A stretch of 64,000 nucleotides of DNA from Garcia nutans (lineage: Eukaryota > Streptophyta > Magnoliopsida > Malpighiales > Euphorbiaceae): the NCBI GenBank assembly GCA_947685225.1, contig CANTUV010000009.1, positions 2,480,001-2,544,000 of the forward strand. Direction: 5' to 3'. Position numbers and translations under genes: made by a program. This document shows positions 23,991-37,210 of this stretch, piece by piece; the stretch's first letter is position 1; every line of letters begins with the position of its first letter. The notes below the pieces were generated by a model that was not told where the DNA came from, searched no databases, and worked only from the letters and a program-made list of their open reading frames with translations.

Positions 23991-25250
23991 GAGGGAATAA
24001 TAGAAATGTTCATTTATTATTATTTTTTATACATGCCATTGAGTTTTTTTTTTATGTAATATTTTAAGCTTTATATATAGTTGATGATATTTCTAATCTA
24101 ATGAAGCTTGAAGCAATAAGTAATATTGAAGGTGCTATCAATTTCAATATTTGAACTTTGTGTAATGCTATGACACAAAAATAGATATCATAAAAAAAAT
24201 CCCTTGAAATAGAAAAAATACATATAAAAATAATTAAATCCCTTAAATTAAAACATAAATATAAAAAAATCATCCATAATAATATACTTATCATTATGAT
24301 TATAAAGATAATATGTATGAGTGTATATATGTATGAGTACATATTATAAAGATAATATGGATGAGTATACTTATCTATGAGTATATACATTTGGCTATTA
24401 AATTATATCATTAGATTCTTTTTTGCAAATTATACTTGACTCTTTGTGAAGCTATAAAGGTGAAGAAATGAGAATTTTCCTAGAAAAAAAAAACTCTTTA
24501 TATATATATATATACACTCAAATGTAAAATAAATTTTTATTAATAAAATAAAAAATATATTTGTAGGTACAAATAAACTTATATAATTTTAATATACGCA
24601 AGATGAATATAATTAATGAAGTTATTTTATCTCTTCATACTTTTTCGACGCAAACAGTGAATAATAGTAACATACTATAGACAATCTAACTTTCAGCAGA
24701 ATATTCATTCTATATGTCATATGTTATCTCCCATATAAAAAAGAACACCTTTATTAGAGAAGAAAAAATAAAAGCAAATGTTAAATTTTATATTTATATT
24801 GATCAGAAAAATTATATTGAGACTAAACTGCAAATAAAAATGCACAAAACTAAAAAAGAGAATAATATAAAAATCAAAAAATAAAGAAAGACAAAAATAA
24901 GAATAAATACTAAATTTTAGATCTATATTAATCTAAAATTTTTTTTGAGAACAAATAAAAATGAAAAGTTAAAAAAGAGAACAATACAAATTAGGAGAAT
25001 TGAAAAAAGACAAAAGGTGTTGCCACTTATTAATGAATTGACGACAATCTCATTATCAAATTAAGAGAAGAAGAAAAATTTAAATTTAGAGAAAAAAAAA
25101 TCAATGACTAAAGTTATATCTAATATATACAATTAATAAGCCTCAGATTTGGTTATTCACCAAACAAAACACTTACCTTTACTCGAAATATATATGATAA
25201 CATAAAAAATTTAAGATACTGTTATATTTTAGTTAATAATGATATTCAGA
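23991..25250. other. AT-rich intergenic DNA with short tandem repeats
   Basis: No gene is seen. A unit of about 47 bp containing TTATAAAGATAATATG is duplicated at about 24299-24392. Diverged units of about 125 bp containing AAATTTTA.ATYTATATT and AAAAAAGAGAA lie at about 24765-24895 and 24896-25015. Confidence 0.5.
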
Positions 25251-25627
25251 GGATATTTAGCTTAACTTATAAAATTTAGTTTGCTTATAAATTATTATGA
25301 GCTTATAGTCATTTAAAATTTTAAATAATTACGTATTTATTTTGAGTGCTTATAAGTAACTAATAAATATATGATATATTTTTAAAAATTACTAAAAATG
25401 ATATAAAATTAAATTACTAAAAGTATTTATTAAAATAAATAGAGATAATATAATAAATTATTGAGTCAAACTAATTTACAAATGTGCTTATAAATACCAA
25501 AATAATAAGTATGTATTCTATAAATTTTTTTAAACTTATAATATGAACTTATAAACTAATAATATTATTTAAATAAATACATCAATTTTACTTAGTCAAA
25601 TTAGCTTATAAATGAAGTCAAATATCC
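25251..25627. mobile_element. MITE-like element, about 377 bp
   Basis: The left end GGATATTTAGCTTAACTTAT and the reverse complement of the right end (GGATATTTGACTTCATTTAT) form terminal inverted repeats. The interior repeats GCTTATAA-type motifs and is non-coding. GGATATTTGRCTT termini fit hAT-like MITEs. No target duplication was confirmed. Confidence 0.45.
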
Positions 25628-27077
25628 TTTAAATAAATACAAAAATAGAAATTGACCACCATTTAAAGGTAAATTATTCTAGAATTTGCTATTCTACAAT
25701 TTTAAATTTTTTCTTTCAATAAAAGCAGAAAGGAATTCAATTTTGTTTTTGAAGGTTGCTAATCTTCATAATTTCAATTCCAATGAAAGAGACTCCAAAA
25801 AAATCCCTTTTATCAGTTTCTTTAATTTCGAGGAATCTTGGCTGAAATTTTTCTGAATTCTTTTTTCACCTAGTAAGGTAAAAGAAAAAGGAAAAAGCTA
25901 GTGAATCCTTAATAAATGTAAACATTTTTTAAAATCTTTTCATTTAAACTCTTTCAAATCAAACATTATGGAGGATGAGGAATCTCTCCTGCTCCTTTCT
26001 TTAATGCGAATCTTTATATTAATGATGGATATATATATGTGTCGGCATTGTAACTATACACTATAGTATATTTGTTGAGATGCAACTTGCATTTATTTCT
26101 AAGATGTAACCTACTTACTGTTGATTTTCTTTTTCTTGTTAATTAATGAAGTAAGATTCACCAAGCATATAGATTATATACATAAGTAAGTGACTATTCC
26201 AGTTTAATTAAAAATTTTAAATTTATATTATGAATATGTAATTATATTAAAATTTAATAGAGAATTTTATATTTCTTTTAATTCTATTCAGTTAGACACC
26301 AATAAAATAATTTACACAAAAAAATTAATAATAATAAGATAGAACTAGCAAAATAGGGTTAACAATTTTAAAATTCCCCCATATATAATAATTTCTCTAA
26401 TCTAATAATTATAAATCATTTAAACATATAAATCCAACTCATTTATAAAGAGAGTAAACTCATTATATATCTTGCATAATATATATTTTATACTAATACA
26501 AGTAAATACATATTATATTCTTAATTTCATTTGTATATAATTAAGTTTGTATTTATTATTTGATATTATATTTTGTAGATAGTATATATATATAATGACA
26601 ATATTTTATATATTTTATGTAAATATGTTTCATATTTATATAAAAATTTAATTTTTTATTTTGAAGAAATAATTATTGATAATCCAAGTATTTTTTCAAT
26701 GTAAAAAATATATAATATGAATATATTAAAATTTATATATGTCCATTCTTGCTCTCATATATAATAAAATAGAAAAATATTATTATATATCGAATATATA
26801 TACATTCAACTAATAAAAAATAAATAAAATTAATTTTTTATTAAAATTTATTTATTTATTTTTTATTAGCTCAAATGTATATATATTCTGTCTTTATAGA
26901 AATTTCTCAATAAAATAATAATGTTGCAATTTTCAATTGAATAAATATAAAATTAAATTTCTCATTTTCCAATAAAAAAGGAAATTACGTAGGAAAAAAA
27001 ACAAGAATGAAGAAAGTAGCGAGCAATTGCTGCTTGAGAAAAAAAAAAATGTGACACTGGGCTAAAAGTCATAAAAA
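25628..27077. other. AT-rich intergenic DNA
   Basis: No gene is seen on either strand. There are many ATATAT runs. At about 26795-26890 an imperfect inverted repeat (TATATACATTCAACTAATAAAAAATAA against TTATTTTTTATTAGCTCAAATGTATATA) could form a small hairpin or MITE remnant. Confidence 0.45.
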
Positions 27078-27260
27078 GGAAAAATTATATACTACAACCG
27101 TTGTAGCAATAAATGCCTACAACGGACCAATGAAATTCTTACACGTAGATTAAATGATTTATTTCATTGGTCCATTGTAAGCATTTAATCAAAGTGTAAG
27201 AATCTCATTGGTCCGTTGTAGGCATTTATTGCTACAACGGTTGTAGCATATAATTATTCC
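27078..27260. mobile_element. foldback MITE with 67-bp inverted arms
   Basis: Arms 27078-27144 and 27194-27260 are reverse complements with only 3 mismatches in 67 positions. The 49-bp spacer (27145-27193) holds a further diverged copy of the motif CATTGGTCCRTTGTARGCAT. The arm core CTACAACCGTTGTAG is itself nearly palindromic. The element has no coding capacity. A transcript would fold into a long, nearly perfect hairpin. Confidence 0.75.
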
Positions 27261-28389
27261 ATAAAAAGAGTGGAAAAAGGTTGAAACTAAGGGGGTAGCT
27301 TAGGGTATTAATGTTGGAGACAGTCCGTCCCAGAGAGAGATTCCCTCATTTAATATTTTCATGTTCTGGTTCGGTAACACAATAAGTATCACCATCATCG
27401 TCTCTTCTTTTTCAATTTCTTTTTTCTTAATTAATTATATGTGAAGAAAGAATACATATATTTGAATTCAAAGCTCAAAGGAAATTAATATATGCTCTTG
27501 GCTATACCTTGGTGATTTTTTCAAATTTTTTTATTCATGTAATAAGAAAAATGATTTGGTATATATATATAGTAAAAAAAAGAAAATATATAATTATTCA
27601 GTAAATGTGAAAAATCTACTTTGATTCACATAAATATATAAATATATATATTTTATTTTCCTAATTTCATGTATTTATGAGTATAGTAATTGTTTTTTAA
27701 TGTATGCAGGCAATGTGTTGAATAATTTTCCATGCAAAACTCATCCCTATCATTTAGTAAAATTATAGCTAATTTATTTCTTCCTAAAACTATATATATT
27801 AGCAGAAACACAAAATGAACATACACATATCCACTAATATATTTTTTTAAAAAAAAAAAGAAAAGAAAAACAAAAGTGAACTGAAAACATTTTTAAAAAA
27901 TTATGCAATACAACCAATGTATCTATGTTTATAAATAATTGTCTATTTCTTGCTAAATATTTCTTTCATTTTGAATTAATATACATATTATTTTATCTAT
28001 CTTAAATTACAATTCACTTATCATTTCAATAAATTAATTAATATTATTAATTCTTTATTATATTCATTTATTGAAATAGAAGTTCAATAGGAAAAATATA
28101 ATATAATTTTATATTTTTAAAGGTCTTTTTAAGGGGGTGTCATATTAGAACCTTCTAAGTTATAATAAATATTCTAATTTTTATTGAAAAAAGTTTTATT
28201 TTTATTGAAATTTATTATAATCACTCTTTAAAGTGATTATATTATTATTGCAATAAATTTTAATAAAAATGAAACATATACCAATAAAAATTAAAGTGCC
28301 CCAATATGACATATGATGATATATTTCTTTGGAAAAAAATTATGAAAATTAAAAAGAAGGGGTGCCCTTGGTATATAAAAAAGAAATGC
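27261..28389. other. AT-rich intergenic DNA
   Basis: I see no gene or recognisable element. At about 28150-28300 a weak inverted repeat (AATTTTTATTGAA... against ...TTTTAATAAAAATGAAA) may be a decayed small element. Confidence 0.4.
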
Positions 28390-29335
28390 GATAAGTATGG
28401 TTGTGCATGAGCCGGATTCAGTCTAATTTAAGGTTTTTTTAAACCAACCAAATCCAACCTCTTCATGAAATTCTCTAACTAAGCTTGATCGATTCAACTT
28501 AGATTTCCGACCGACAAGTGTGTTTATAGATTCAGATGGATAAAATTGGGTGAAATCATGTATACAACAATAAATATAGATGCATCATGCCTTAGTTTTT
28601 CAAATGCATATAGATGCATATTATAGATCTAATGCATGAAGCCATGAACAAACAAGAGAACACAGTCACAAACTAAATCAACATTAACATATTTAAAAAT
28701 CATTTTATATAACAAATCGAAAATCAAAATCCTAACAAAAAGTCAAACTAAAAATCTCTAAAATAAAAAAAAGAAAAAGAAAAACAAACAATAACCCTAA
28801 AAAAACTCTAATAGAAACATAAAAATTAAAAACCCTAATAGAAAGCTAATTAAAACTCATTAAGAAAGTTAGAAGAATCGGAGAAAGAGAAACTGAGAGA
28901 GAGAGAGAGAGTCAGCGGTGAAAAAAGAAAGAATATAGGCTTAGAAGAAAATTGGCATAGAAAGAGAATTTCAGAGATTGAGAACGAGAGAGAATAAAGA
29001 GAAAAGAGTGACATCTTCAGTTTTTCAGAGTGAATCCTAGACTAACATCTCATTTAAGATGCTTATATAAGAACTAAAAATGGCGTCGTTTTGTTTAAAA
29101 AAAATGATGTTTTACTTATTAATGTATAATATAAATTTTTTATTTTTGGTTGGGTGCGGGTTGCAGCGAAAATTTAAATTCTAATTCGACAACTAACCAA
29201 ATTTAAAAATTCTTTAAAAGATGTACTCAATGTCAACCAACTTTATATCACTAATAGGCTCAATTCGACTAAAATTATTCGGTTCGATTAAAATTGTTAG
29301 GCTAAATGATTTTTGTACAGCCCTAATTAGTGACA
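28390..29335. mobile_element. probable non-autonomous hAT-like element
   Basis: The left end (about 28397) reads TGGTTGTGCATGAGCCGGAT. The right end is the complement of GGGCTGTACAAAAATCATTT, followed inward by CGAACCGAAT. These imperfect termini resemble the GGGYTGTRCA..CCGRA ends of many plant hAT-like elements. The interior holds a (GA)n run near 28895-28910 and a TATATAAG motif on the minus strand near 29065, but no transposase. Boundaries are approximate. Confidence 0.4.
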
Positions 29336-29761
29336 GATCCAAAAAAAATTGATAGTTGGAATCCACATACCGAGCTTAAGTATTAAAATAAAATAGCAAT
29401 ATATTTATACATAAATATACCATAAACACATTTTTAAGATTATATAGGCTATAATTTTATTAAGTCTAGATTAATTGAGTCAATTTTTTTTATATTGGGG
29501 TCTATTTTTTATTTATTTGGACTCTATTTTTTTTTTCATTAGGGTTTAATCTTTTTAAGTTAGGGTCCAATGATTCAAATTTTACCATTTTTATTTTATT
29601 GTATTAAAATTACTTAGAGTTTTAAGAAGAAAAAAAAATAGTTGAAATCCATGTACCCTTAAGTGATATGGTGGATCCACCACTGACCCTAGTGACAAGT
29701 AGTAATGAGTAAAAAAAAGAGCGGAGGGGGGATGGGGTGTTGGGAGGGAGAGAATAAAAGA

Positions 29762-29811
29762 TATAAATGCAGTGGCCCAGTTTTCAGCTTTGGTGGTTGA
29801 GGTTATAAATG
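29762..29811 (+). promoter_or_regulatory. TATA candidates for the MIR171 transcript
   Basis: TATAAATG occurs at 29762-29769 and again at about 29804-29811 (GTTATAAATGC). A CT-rich, less AT-rich leader follows (about 29815-29990), as expected for a pol II plant pri-miRNA. The call is from motif and position only. Confidence 0.4.
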
Positions 29812-29834
29812 CTTATGCAGACCCTCTTCCTCTC

Positions 29835-30560
29835 TTAAATATCCCTACCCAAACATTCTCATCTCTCTTCAGTAACCCTTTATTAATATTTCCCATTTCC
29901 ATTTCTTAATCCAAAACCCTTTTTTTTTTCTCTTCTTCTCTTTTCTTTTTCTTCATCTTCAAAGCTCTAATATCCCTTCTGTTTCTTGATCTTCAAATCA
30001 CTAATATATATATATAGTTTCTTGTTTATCTTGTTTTTTATTGGTCTCAAAGAAATTACCAAAGCAAGAAACATATATATATATATATATATTGTAAATA
30101 TTTTGTGAAATAGTTATTGTGATATTGGCCTGGTTCACTCAGAACATAATATGTAATTTATATTGAAAGAAACGTTTAATTTCTGGCTAATTTATTTCTT
30201 TAATTGGGCTTTTTTTTTTCTTTTTTTAATTAAATTTTATGATTTGATTGAGCCGTGCCAATATCTCAGTGCTATTTCATTGTTTTTCCTCTAATAACCT
30301 ATTAAAATTCTCCATTTTCTACAATCCTCAAGGTTTGGCGCCTTTATAATACCATGCATATTACATTTATGCATAGTATATATGCATATTATATATATTT
30401 ATATACTTAAGGTGTTTAATTTTCTTTTAGTTTAAATCTGTGTTTTTTGTTTTTAATTTCATATATTATTGTTGCAGACGTTATTAATAAACGACTTGAA
30501 ACGGGAACATATTCCAAGAAATAGTGGCAGATGATCATCATTTGGAAATTGGTATGGGAA
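29835..30560 (+). ncRNA. probable pri-miR171 transcript region
   Basis: The transcript should start about 30 bp after one of the two TATA motifs, run through a CT-rich leader, and contain the hairpin. Downstream, an exon-like block at about 30479-30549 begins after TTGTTGCAG and ends before GTATGGG. Splicing there would make a two-exon primary transcript. Only the hairpin itself is strongly supported; the ends and splicing are inferred. Confidence 0.4.
30095..30290 (+). ncRNA. MIR171: MIR171 precursor hairpin
   Basis: The 3' arm at 30245-30265 contains the miR171 core TTGAGCCGTGCCAATATC, preceded by TGA as in the TGATTGAGC form. The 5' arm at 30120-30140 has the star-like TGATATTGGCCTGGTTCACT, which pairs with the mature strand with a few mismatches. 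Below the duplex, GTGAAATAG (about 30105-30113) pairs with CTATTTCAT (about 30272-30280). Above it, CATAATATGTAATTTA pairs with TTAATTAAATTTTATG. The mature-on-3'-arm layout, duplex offset and ~100-nt loop all fit the family. miR171 directs cleavage of mRNAs of SCARECROW-LIKE6/HAM GRAS transcription factors, affecting meristem and shoot branching (family knowledge). No GRAS gene lies in this window. Confidence 0.92.
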
Positions 30561-33500
30561 CTGAGCATTAACTCTCCACTAGTTTTGTTAATTATTAACC
30601 TAATAAACTAAGGCATGATTTTATAATATTGTTTTTTGCAACTGCAAGAATTACATTTTTCATCTTCTCTATATCTTCTATGGGATACCTTTTTTTTGAC
30701 CTGAAATTTTCTATGTGATATTTGAATTCTTGAATTTCTATAATAATTAATATATGTTTTCATTGTTTCTTATTGTATATTAATAATGTACTATATGAAT
30801 ATGATTTCATTGAAGAGATAAGTGATACCTGAACCAAAAACTTTATGACAAATAATAAGTGAGTAGGAGATAGTCACATAATATAAGTGGTAGATCTCAT
30901 AAAATAACATAGAAGTTTGTTAAACGTCAAATCAACCTTAAATGTTAAGTATTTCAGTTTGATAATAAATACGTACTTTTTATAATAATTTGAGCAATAC
31001 TAATTTTATGAGTTAGCTTTTAAAATTAAATTGATTCAAGTATTTAATTTTTTAATATTAGGCTATTAACAGATATTTAATTGTATAAATTTTACGTTTT
31101 AAATTTTTTATATATATTCATATTTAGACATGATGGGACATGAGTATTTCATATTAATAAAATATTAGTTAAAATGTGTTGATTGGAACCTTTTTATTGA
31201 ATGTATCCATAGAAATGGAAGTCTGCCCCCATTGGCTTTGAAACTATAGATGTTGATCGATAATATGTATCACTGCTTACTACCTTTTTTATATATATAA
31301 ATATGTATTTATGTTTATGTCTTTGCATGGTCGGATCTACATTTTTAATTTGGTGGGGTTGAATATGATATATATATATATACACACACACATATATTAA
31401 AATAAAATAATAATTTTTTTTCATTTACCATTTATATATATTTATAATTTTATTTTTCATTTTCCAAATATTTACAATTTCAAACAAACAAAATAACATT
31501 TATCCTTATACATTTTCAGTTATATAAAATTTTAGACCGCATTACAAATAGGTAATTTATCTATATATGGAGATAGCGCATTTGAAAATACTAAAATGTG
31601 AAAGAATTTAAATAAAATGTCTTAATTTTATCTAAACAATTAATTGTTTTATTGATTATTGTTTATAATATATATAAATATTAGATGTTATAATTTTGTG
31701 CAATTATTAAGCTTATTTTTTAAAGATTATTACACAGCTTCTCTTAAGTGATAATATAGACTAATCTATTACAATTAAAGAAACACATAAAAATGCTTAA
31801 TTTAAAGAAAATAATAAAAGTCATATAAAATGCAAAACAACTTTTAAAAATGTTAACTATATTCAATTTGAGATTAAGAAAAAGTCAAATAAAATTAATT
31901 CAAAAGGATCTTAAAATCATTATATTTAGTTTTAATAATAAGTTTAATTAGAGCTTATTAATTAGTTCTTTGTTTTTTCTTTTCTTTTTCTATCCTACGC
32001 TCTCTCTTTTCCTATTTTTGTAAGAAGTTCTAGTTTAAACAATATGTATTAACAATGATATAAACTATAAATGGATTAGTATATTATTTGATAAATTTTT
32101 AATTTTTATATAGAAATATCAATTTAGTTTCTATATTATCATGTCAATCTAGTCTATTTAATTAATATTATTTTTAATAAGTTACGAACATTAATTTAAT
32201 TATATTTCTATTAATCTAATAAAAATAATTCATATTCGTAAAAAAATATTAAATTTTTTATGCCAATCATTAGCTTATGCTATATATTAATGCACTAGTA
32301 TATTTTTTAATCCAGTTGAAAAATTAAAAGAAATTCTATTGTTATTAGCTTAAATATATTTTTATTAATCTATGGTTTAATAATTATATAATAAAAAAAT
32401 TAAATCAAATAAATTTCAAAAGTTAACTATATTTAATAAATTTATAAAGTTAAATTTATTTTGATTTATAAAGTTAACTATATTTAATAAATTTTTTAAA
32501 AATATATTTATTAAATTTATACTTAATAAATCATATATTCATTTTTATTTGATTTATATTAGTTGCAGTAGCTTTTCATATTTATACATAATTATATAAT
32601 TTCAAAATATCTTATAAAACTATTGAATTTCTTAATTAAAATAAACTAGATATAATAAAAAATTTTAATAAAAAAATAAATCATTTATTATCAGGAAAAT
32701 GCCCGCCTGCCTGCTGCAAATATAATTAAAATCTTTTTTTTTGGCTTAGTAATGTAAATATTATTGAATCATCTCAGAATCAAAATAAATAAATAAAATC
32801 TTATTCGAAGATATATATTTATTTTGTAAATTAAAAAAAAATAAATTTTGATATTAATTCTTTATTCCTTTTTATGAAAAAAAGGGAAAATAATGAAATT
32901 ATATTATATAGGGAGAGATCAATAAATGTGATGGAACATGTCTGTTGTGTTATATCCTAGCAATCATAATTTCCATTGATAAAGCGGTGAGTAAGACTTC
33001 TTTCTGAAATTGTCCCTCTTTAAATTTATATTATTTTTAATATGTATATGATATTTTTATTTTATCCTTCTTCACTAAAAAAAAATTTAACTCCACCTCT
33101 AATTTTCAATTGCTTGTGTTCATTTACTTAGTCTTCACCTCTGGACTTGGACTAATGCGAGGAGAATGGGTGGTCTATTGCAACATTTTTGTACGTTGCT
33201 TGTAACTATTTGAAAATTTCTAGCATGGGATTAATATGGTTAATTGTCTTTTCAACGGATGGTATGCTAGCATGACTTTGAATTGATTGCAATAACTGAA
33301 AAAATGAGAATTAAGCGTAATGCATATTGAGATATAATCTAATAGTAAAATGTATCAATTTTTCCTTCCCAATATAATATTTTTTAAAAAAATGTGACAA
33401 TATTAAGGAAATTCTCTCAAGACAAGTAAATTAATTTATTTTGTAGATTTGTGCAATCCTCCATTTAAATTGGAATTTGTAGATTTCGCTATTGTGAAAA

Positions 33501-36500
33501 TGTATATAGGTGATAAGGGGCTAAAAATTAGTTTAAGAATTGAGAGAGACAAACTTTATTATATATATATATATATATGTAATAATCTAAAATTTGAAAT
33601 ATTTAAAAATATCATTTAAAAATATATAATAATAATTATAAAATTTGAGGAAGAGTTTAGGTTGAAAAATAATTGAAAAAGGGAAAAATAATTGAAAATT
33701 GATGTGAAAATTTTAAAATTTAAAATAAAATAAAATAAAATAATAATATATATAATATATAATATTAAAAAAAAAGAAGCAGCTGAAAAAAAAAAAAAGA
33801 AAGGAAGGAAGAGAGAGAGACAGAGAGACAGAGAAAAGAGAAAAAAATGGGGAAAATGAGTAACTTATAATTTTTTGATCATAATTCCATCAGCAGACTT
33901 TCTATTGATACACCATCAGTGGCATTAGAAAGCTAACATTCATTCATACGAAGATAGCAGTATTAGAATCAATCTTATCAGAGTTTGGAATGGCTTTCAG
34001 TTAGGGAAGACTGTGAATGAAGATTAAAAAAACGATATTATTTATTCCTATAATTTAAAGATAAAAGTAAATTTACTATAGATGAGCACTATAATTTACC
34101 TTTTTCTTTCCGTATTTGCCCCTCATTGATTTGTCATTTATCTCTTTATTGTCCTTACTTTTTAATTATTTTCATATTCTTTTATATTTATTGTGCTTTA
34201 TTATCATTATAAAATTTTTATTTTTTTATATTTTTATTTTTTACTATCTTATAAATATTTTTTCGAATTATTTTTAAATTATATCCATTAATTAAATTTA
34301 ATTTATTCAACTATTATTATTTTCTTACAATAAATAATTAAATACAATAATTCAAATTTAAAATTTAAAAATTATTTCAACAGTAAATAATTAAATACAA
34401 TAATTCAGATTAAAAATTTAAAAATTATTTCAAAAAATAATTTATTTTGCAATTTAAATTGATAGTATGACGTTTGATAAGATATTCTACCATTTGAATT
34501 TAATCCGTGTCGTTTAGTAATGCTACCTCCTCGTAGTTTTTAATAAGATGTGTTGTTTTTTTGAAGTTGACATGTATCATCTTAAAATGCTGTCTTTTTT
34601 TATTTAATTAGTACGTGTCGTTTTGAAATCTATACTCTACATTAGGATTAGAATATTCTCTCTTCTCACTCTCTTTTTAAAAAATAAATATTCATATATC
34701 AATTTTTTAAATTTAAAATTAAATTTATTAAAATATTAAATTTATTATTTATTAAAATAAATACTAATTAATAAAAATTAAAATACATATATTCTCATAG
34801 CAATACAAGACCTCATTCTAATATTGATAAAAGTAGATAGTTTAATATTAAATTATTTATCTCCCATCTTATAAAAATGCCAACTAATAATGGATATCGA
34901 TATCTAATAAAAGTTATATTCACATTAAAAAAGAAGCGGATATGTCTGGCTTTTAGCAAGTATTGTGTATATTTGTGCAAAATATATATATAAGGTCAAT
35001 TCATACTTTCTCACAAATATCAAAGGTATATTTTCATCCTATTCCTTCCTAAAATTTCACGTATATCAAATATTGCATTAGCTGCAAATGTAACAATAGA
35101 TTCTTAAACTTGAATGCGGCTCTGTGATTAGTTTTAAATTTATTAATCTGAGTTTGCTGCAGAAAGCAAATTGTGACCTTTAATATGGTTTGTAGGCAAA
35201 TCAAACAGCGTAAGTTCCCAAACTAAATTGTTGCACTAAAACTGACTTCTAATAAAATAATTATGTGAATTTCTAAAAGGAACGGAATCAAAATTTTTAA
35301 ATTTTCTTGACAATTTGTTTGGATTTTATAAATACCAATAATCGAAATAAATGTAATAGTGCTAAAATATTGTAATTTGATTATGAATTTAGTAACTAAT
35401 ATTCTCATTTGAAATAATATTTTTATATAATTTAATTTAATAAAATTATGTAAATAAATTAATATATCCAAAAATTAAAATGAAAATATATGTAAAAATT
35501 TAATAAATTTTTAGAATTCAATAAATAATAAAATTTTGATAGAAAAGGGTTTTTTTTTATAGAAATTTATAATAAAAATCTAAAATTTACTATAATATTA
35601 AATATTTAATTTTATCTTTAATTCGTTTATAGTTTTTTCGCTTAGAAAAGGTGTCTTCTGCCATTCAATTCTTGATTTTGCTACTGGTTGTAGATAAAAG
35701 TAAAGCTTGAAGAACTTGAATTTGAAACTAAAATTAAGTTGCATTTGAAAATTAGTATACTAGAAATACTGTAAATGTTTACTTAAAATAAAAGTTGGAA
35801 CTAATTGAAAACAGGCTACAACTATTGAAAAGTGAATGCTATAGGAATTGAAACGTTTGATTTCCTGTGAAATTTTGTTGTAGGGTTTTGTTCTTCTTTG
35901 TTTTTTTGTTGATATGATGATTGACTCTTTTTATAAAAATAGCATATATCCTTTTCTTGTTCTATAACTTTACAATACCCATTTCTCCCTTAGCTCCCTC
36001 AACCCATATTGTGGATGAAAATCTCCTACAAATAAGAGACATAGAGCTAAGAAGAGACAAAAAAAACATCTTTATGTATAATTCTGCATCATCTCGAATA
36101 TTATTAGTTTTAGTATGTAGATCAGATAATATAATATAAACAAAAATTTTTAAATTTATGGAGATATAGAAAGACATACAAGTTATTATTCTTGCATATT
36201 CAACATTTGAGTCTCCAACAAATATTTTTTTGACATCTACATCTTCAGTTAACTCTTTACTTTTTTAATTTTTTAGCGAGGTCATGGATTTGAATGAGAG
36301 TAAAATGGCCCAAATAAAAATAGATGACCCATTTATCTTTTGGGTGCACACAATGTGCAAGTTTATTTTATTTTTTCTTACTTTAAATTATTGTAGAATG
36401 ACGTTCTAGTATTACTTCAAAGATATATATATATTTTATTTTTTTATAAAATAATTTTAATTATTTAATTATATAAAAAATATTTAAAATATATTACAAT

Positions 36501-36908
36501 AAATATGAATAAAATTAAAAAGCAAATAAAATATACAAAAAATAAAAATAATATTTAAAAACTTACAAAATAATTATACTATTTACTTATTTACATTCAA
36601 TTAATAATATTTTATAATAATTATACCAATAATTTACTTATTTATACTTAATTGATAATATTTTATTTTTAATTTTTAATTTATTTTTTTAAAAAAAATA
36701 TTAATCATATTTTATATTATTTGTAAAAAAATTAAAATATATATATTTTTAAAATAATACGAACTCGATATTTTAATATAAAATAAAATTAGCTATAGAG
36801 GCTACTATTTAATATTAAATGTAAAAAATTTTTATTTTTTAACATATATATGCGGTAGAAAGAAAAAAAAGAGAAGAAAAATCATTGTTGATTGTAAATA
36901 TGTAAATA
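30561..36908. other. long AT-rich intergenic region
   Basis: Over about 6.3 kb I find no coding gene on either strand and no intact element. It contains scattered A/T microsatellites and short tandem duplications: a unit of about 50 bp with AAGTTAACTATATTTAATAA at about 32417-32500, and a unit of about 57 bp with AATAATTAAATACAATAATT at about 34328-34437. A purine-rich GA patch lies at about 33795-33850. The less AT-rich stretch 33850-34020 may be a decayed element but matches nothing I know. Confidence 0.5.
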
Positions 36909-37064
36909 TGTAAGTTATAGCTTAGCAGTTATTTAGTTTGACAGCTCAGCTACCTTAACTCATTTTAGCTATTTGTCCATTTGCTGTATATATAGAGAAC
37001 ATAGTTGTACCTCTCAAGATTAATTCAGTAACATACTATTCTTCGCTTTTCTTTTCCTTGTTCA
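36909..37064 (+). repeat. 5' LTR of the copia element
   Basis: The LTR begins TGTAAGTTATAG and ends CCTTGTTCA, the canonical TG...CA form. CTGTATATATAGAGAACATA inside it contains the likely TATA box for element transcription. It matches the 3' LTR over its whole length. Confidence 0.92.
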
Positions 37065-37076
37065 TGGTATCAGAGC
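37065..37076 (+). other. primer-binding site of the copia element
   Basis: TGGTATCAGAGC lies immediately after the 5' LTR and is the standard plant copia site complementary to initiator Met-tRNA. Confidence 0.92.
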
Positions 37077-37210
37077 ACGAAGATCGTACCTAGAGTTTCT
37101 AAGCAATTTCTATTGTTCTCTTGATTTTCTCTTCAAAATTTCTCTAAATACGTCTAGATTCTTGGTAAAATTTCTTGATTTTTTTCTCTATACCTAATTT
37201 TGTGAGTAAA

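Noticed and set aside
24064..24390. Minus-strand open frame rich in Ile, Tyr and Phe
   Set aside because: It arises from ATAT-type sequence and a small tandem repeat, has no domain, and is typical of AT-rich non-coding DNA.
31194..31424. Minus-strand frame near 31.2-31.4 kb
   Set aside because: It is driven by TATA/CACA microsatellites and has no family signature.
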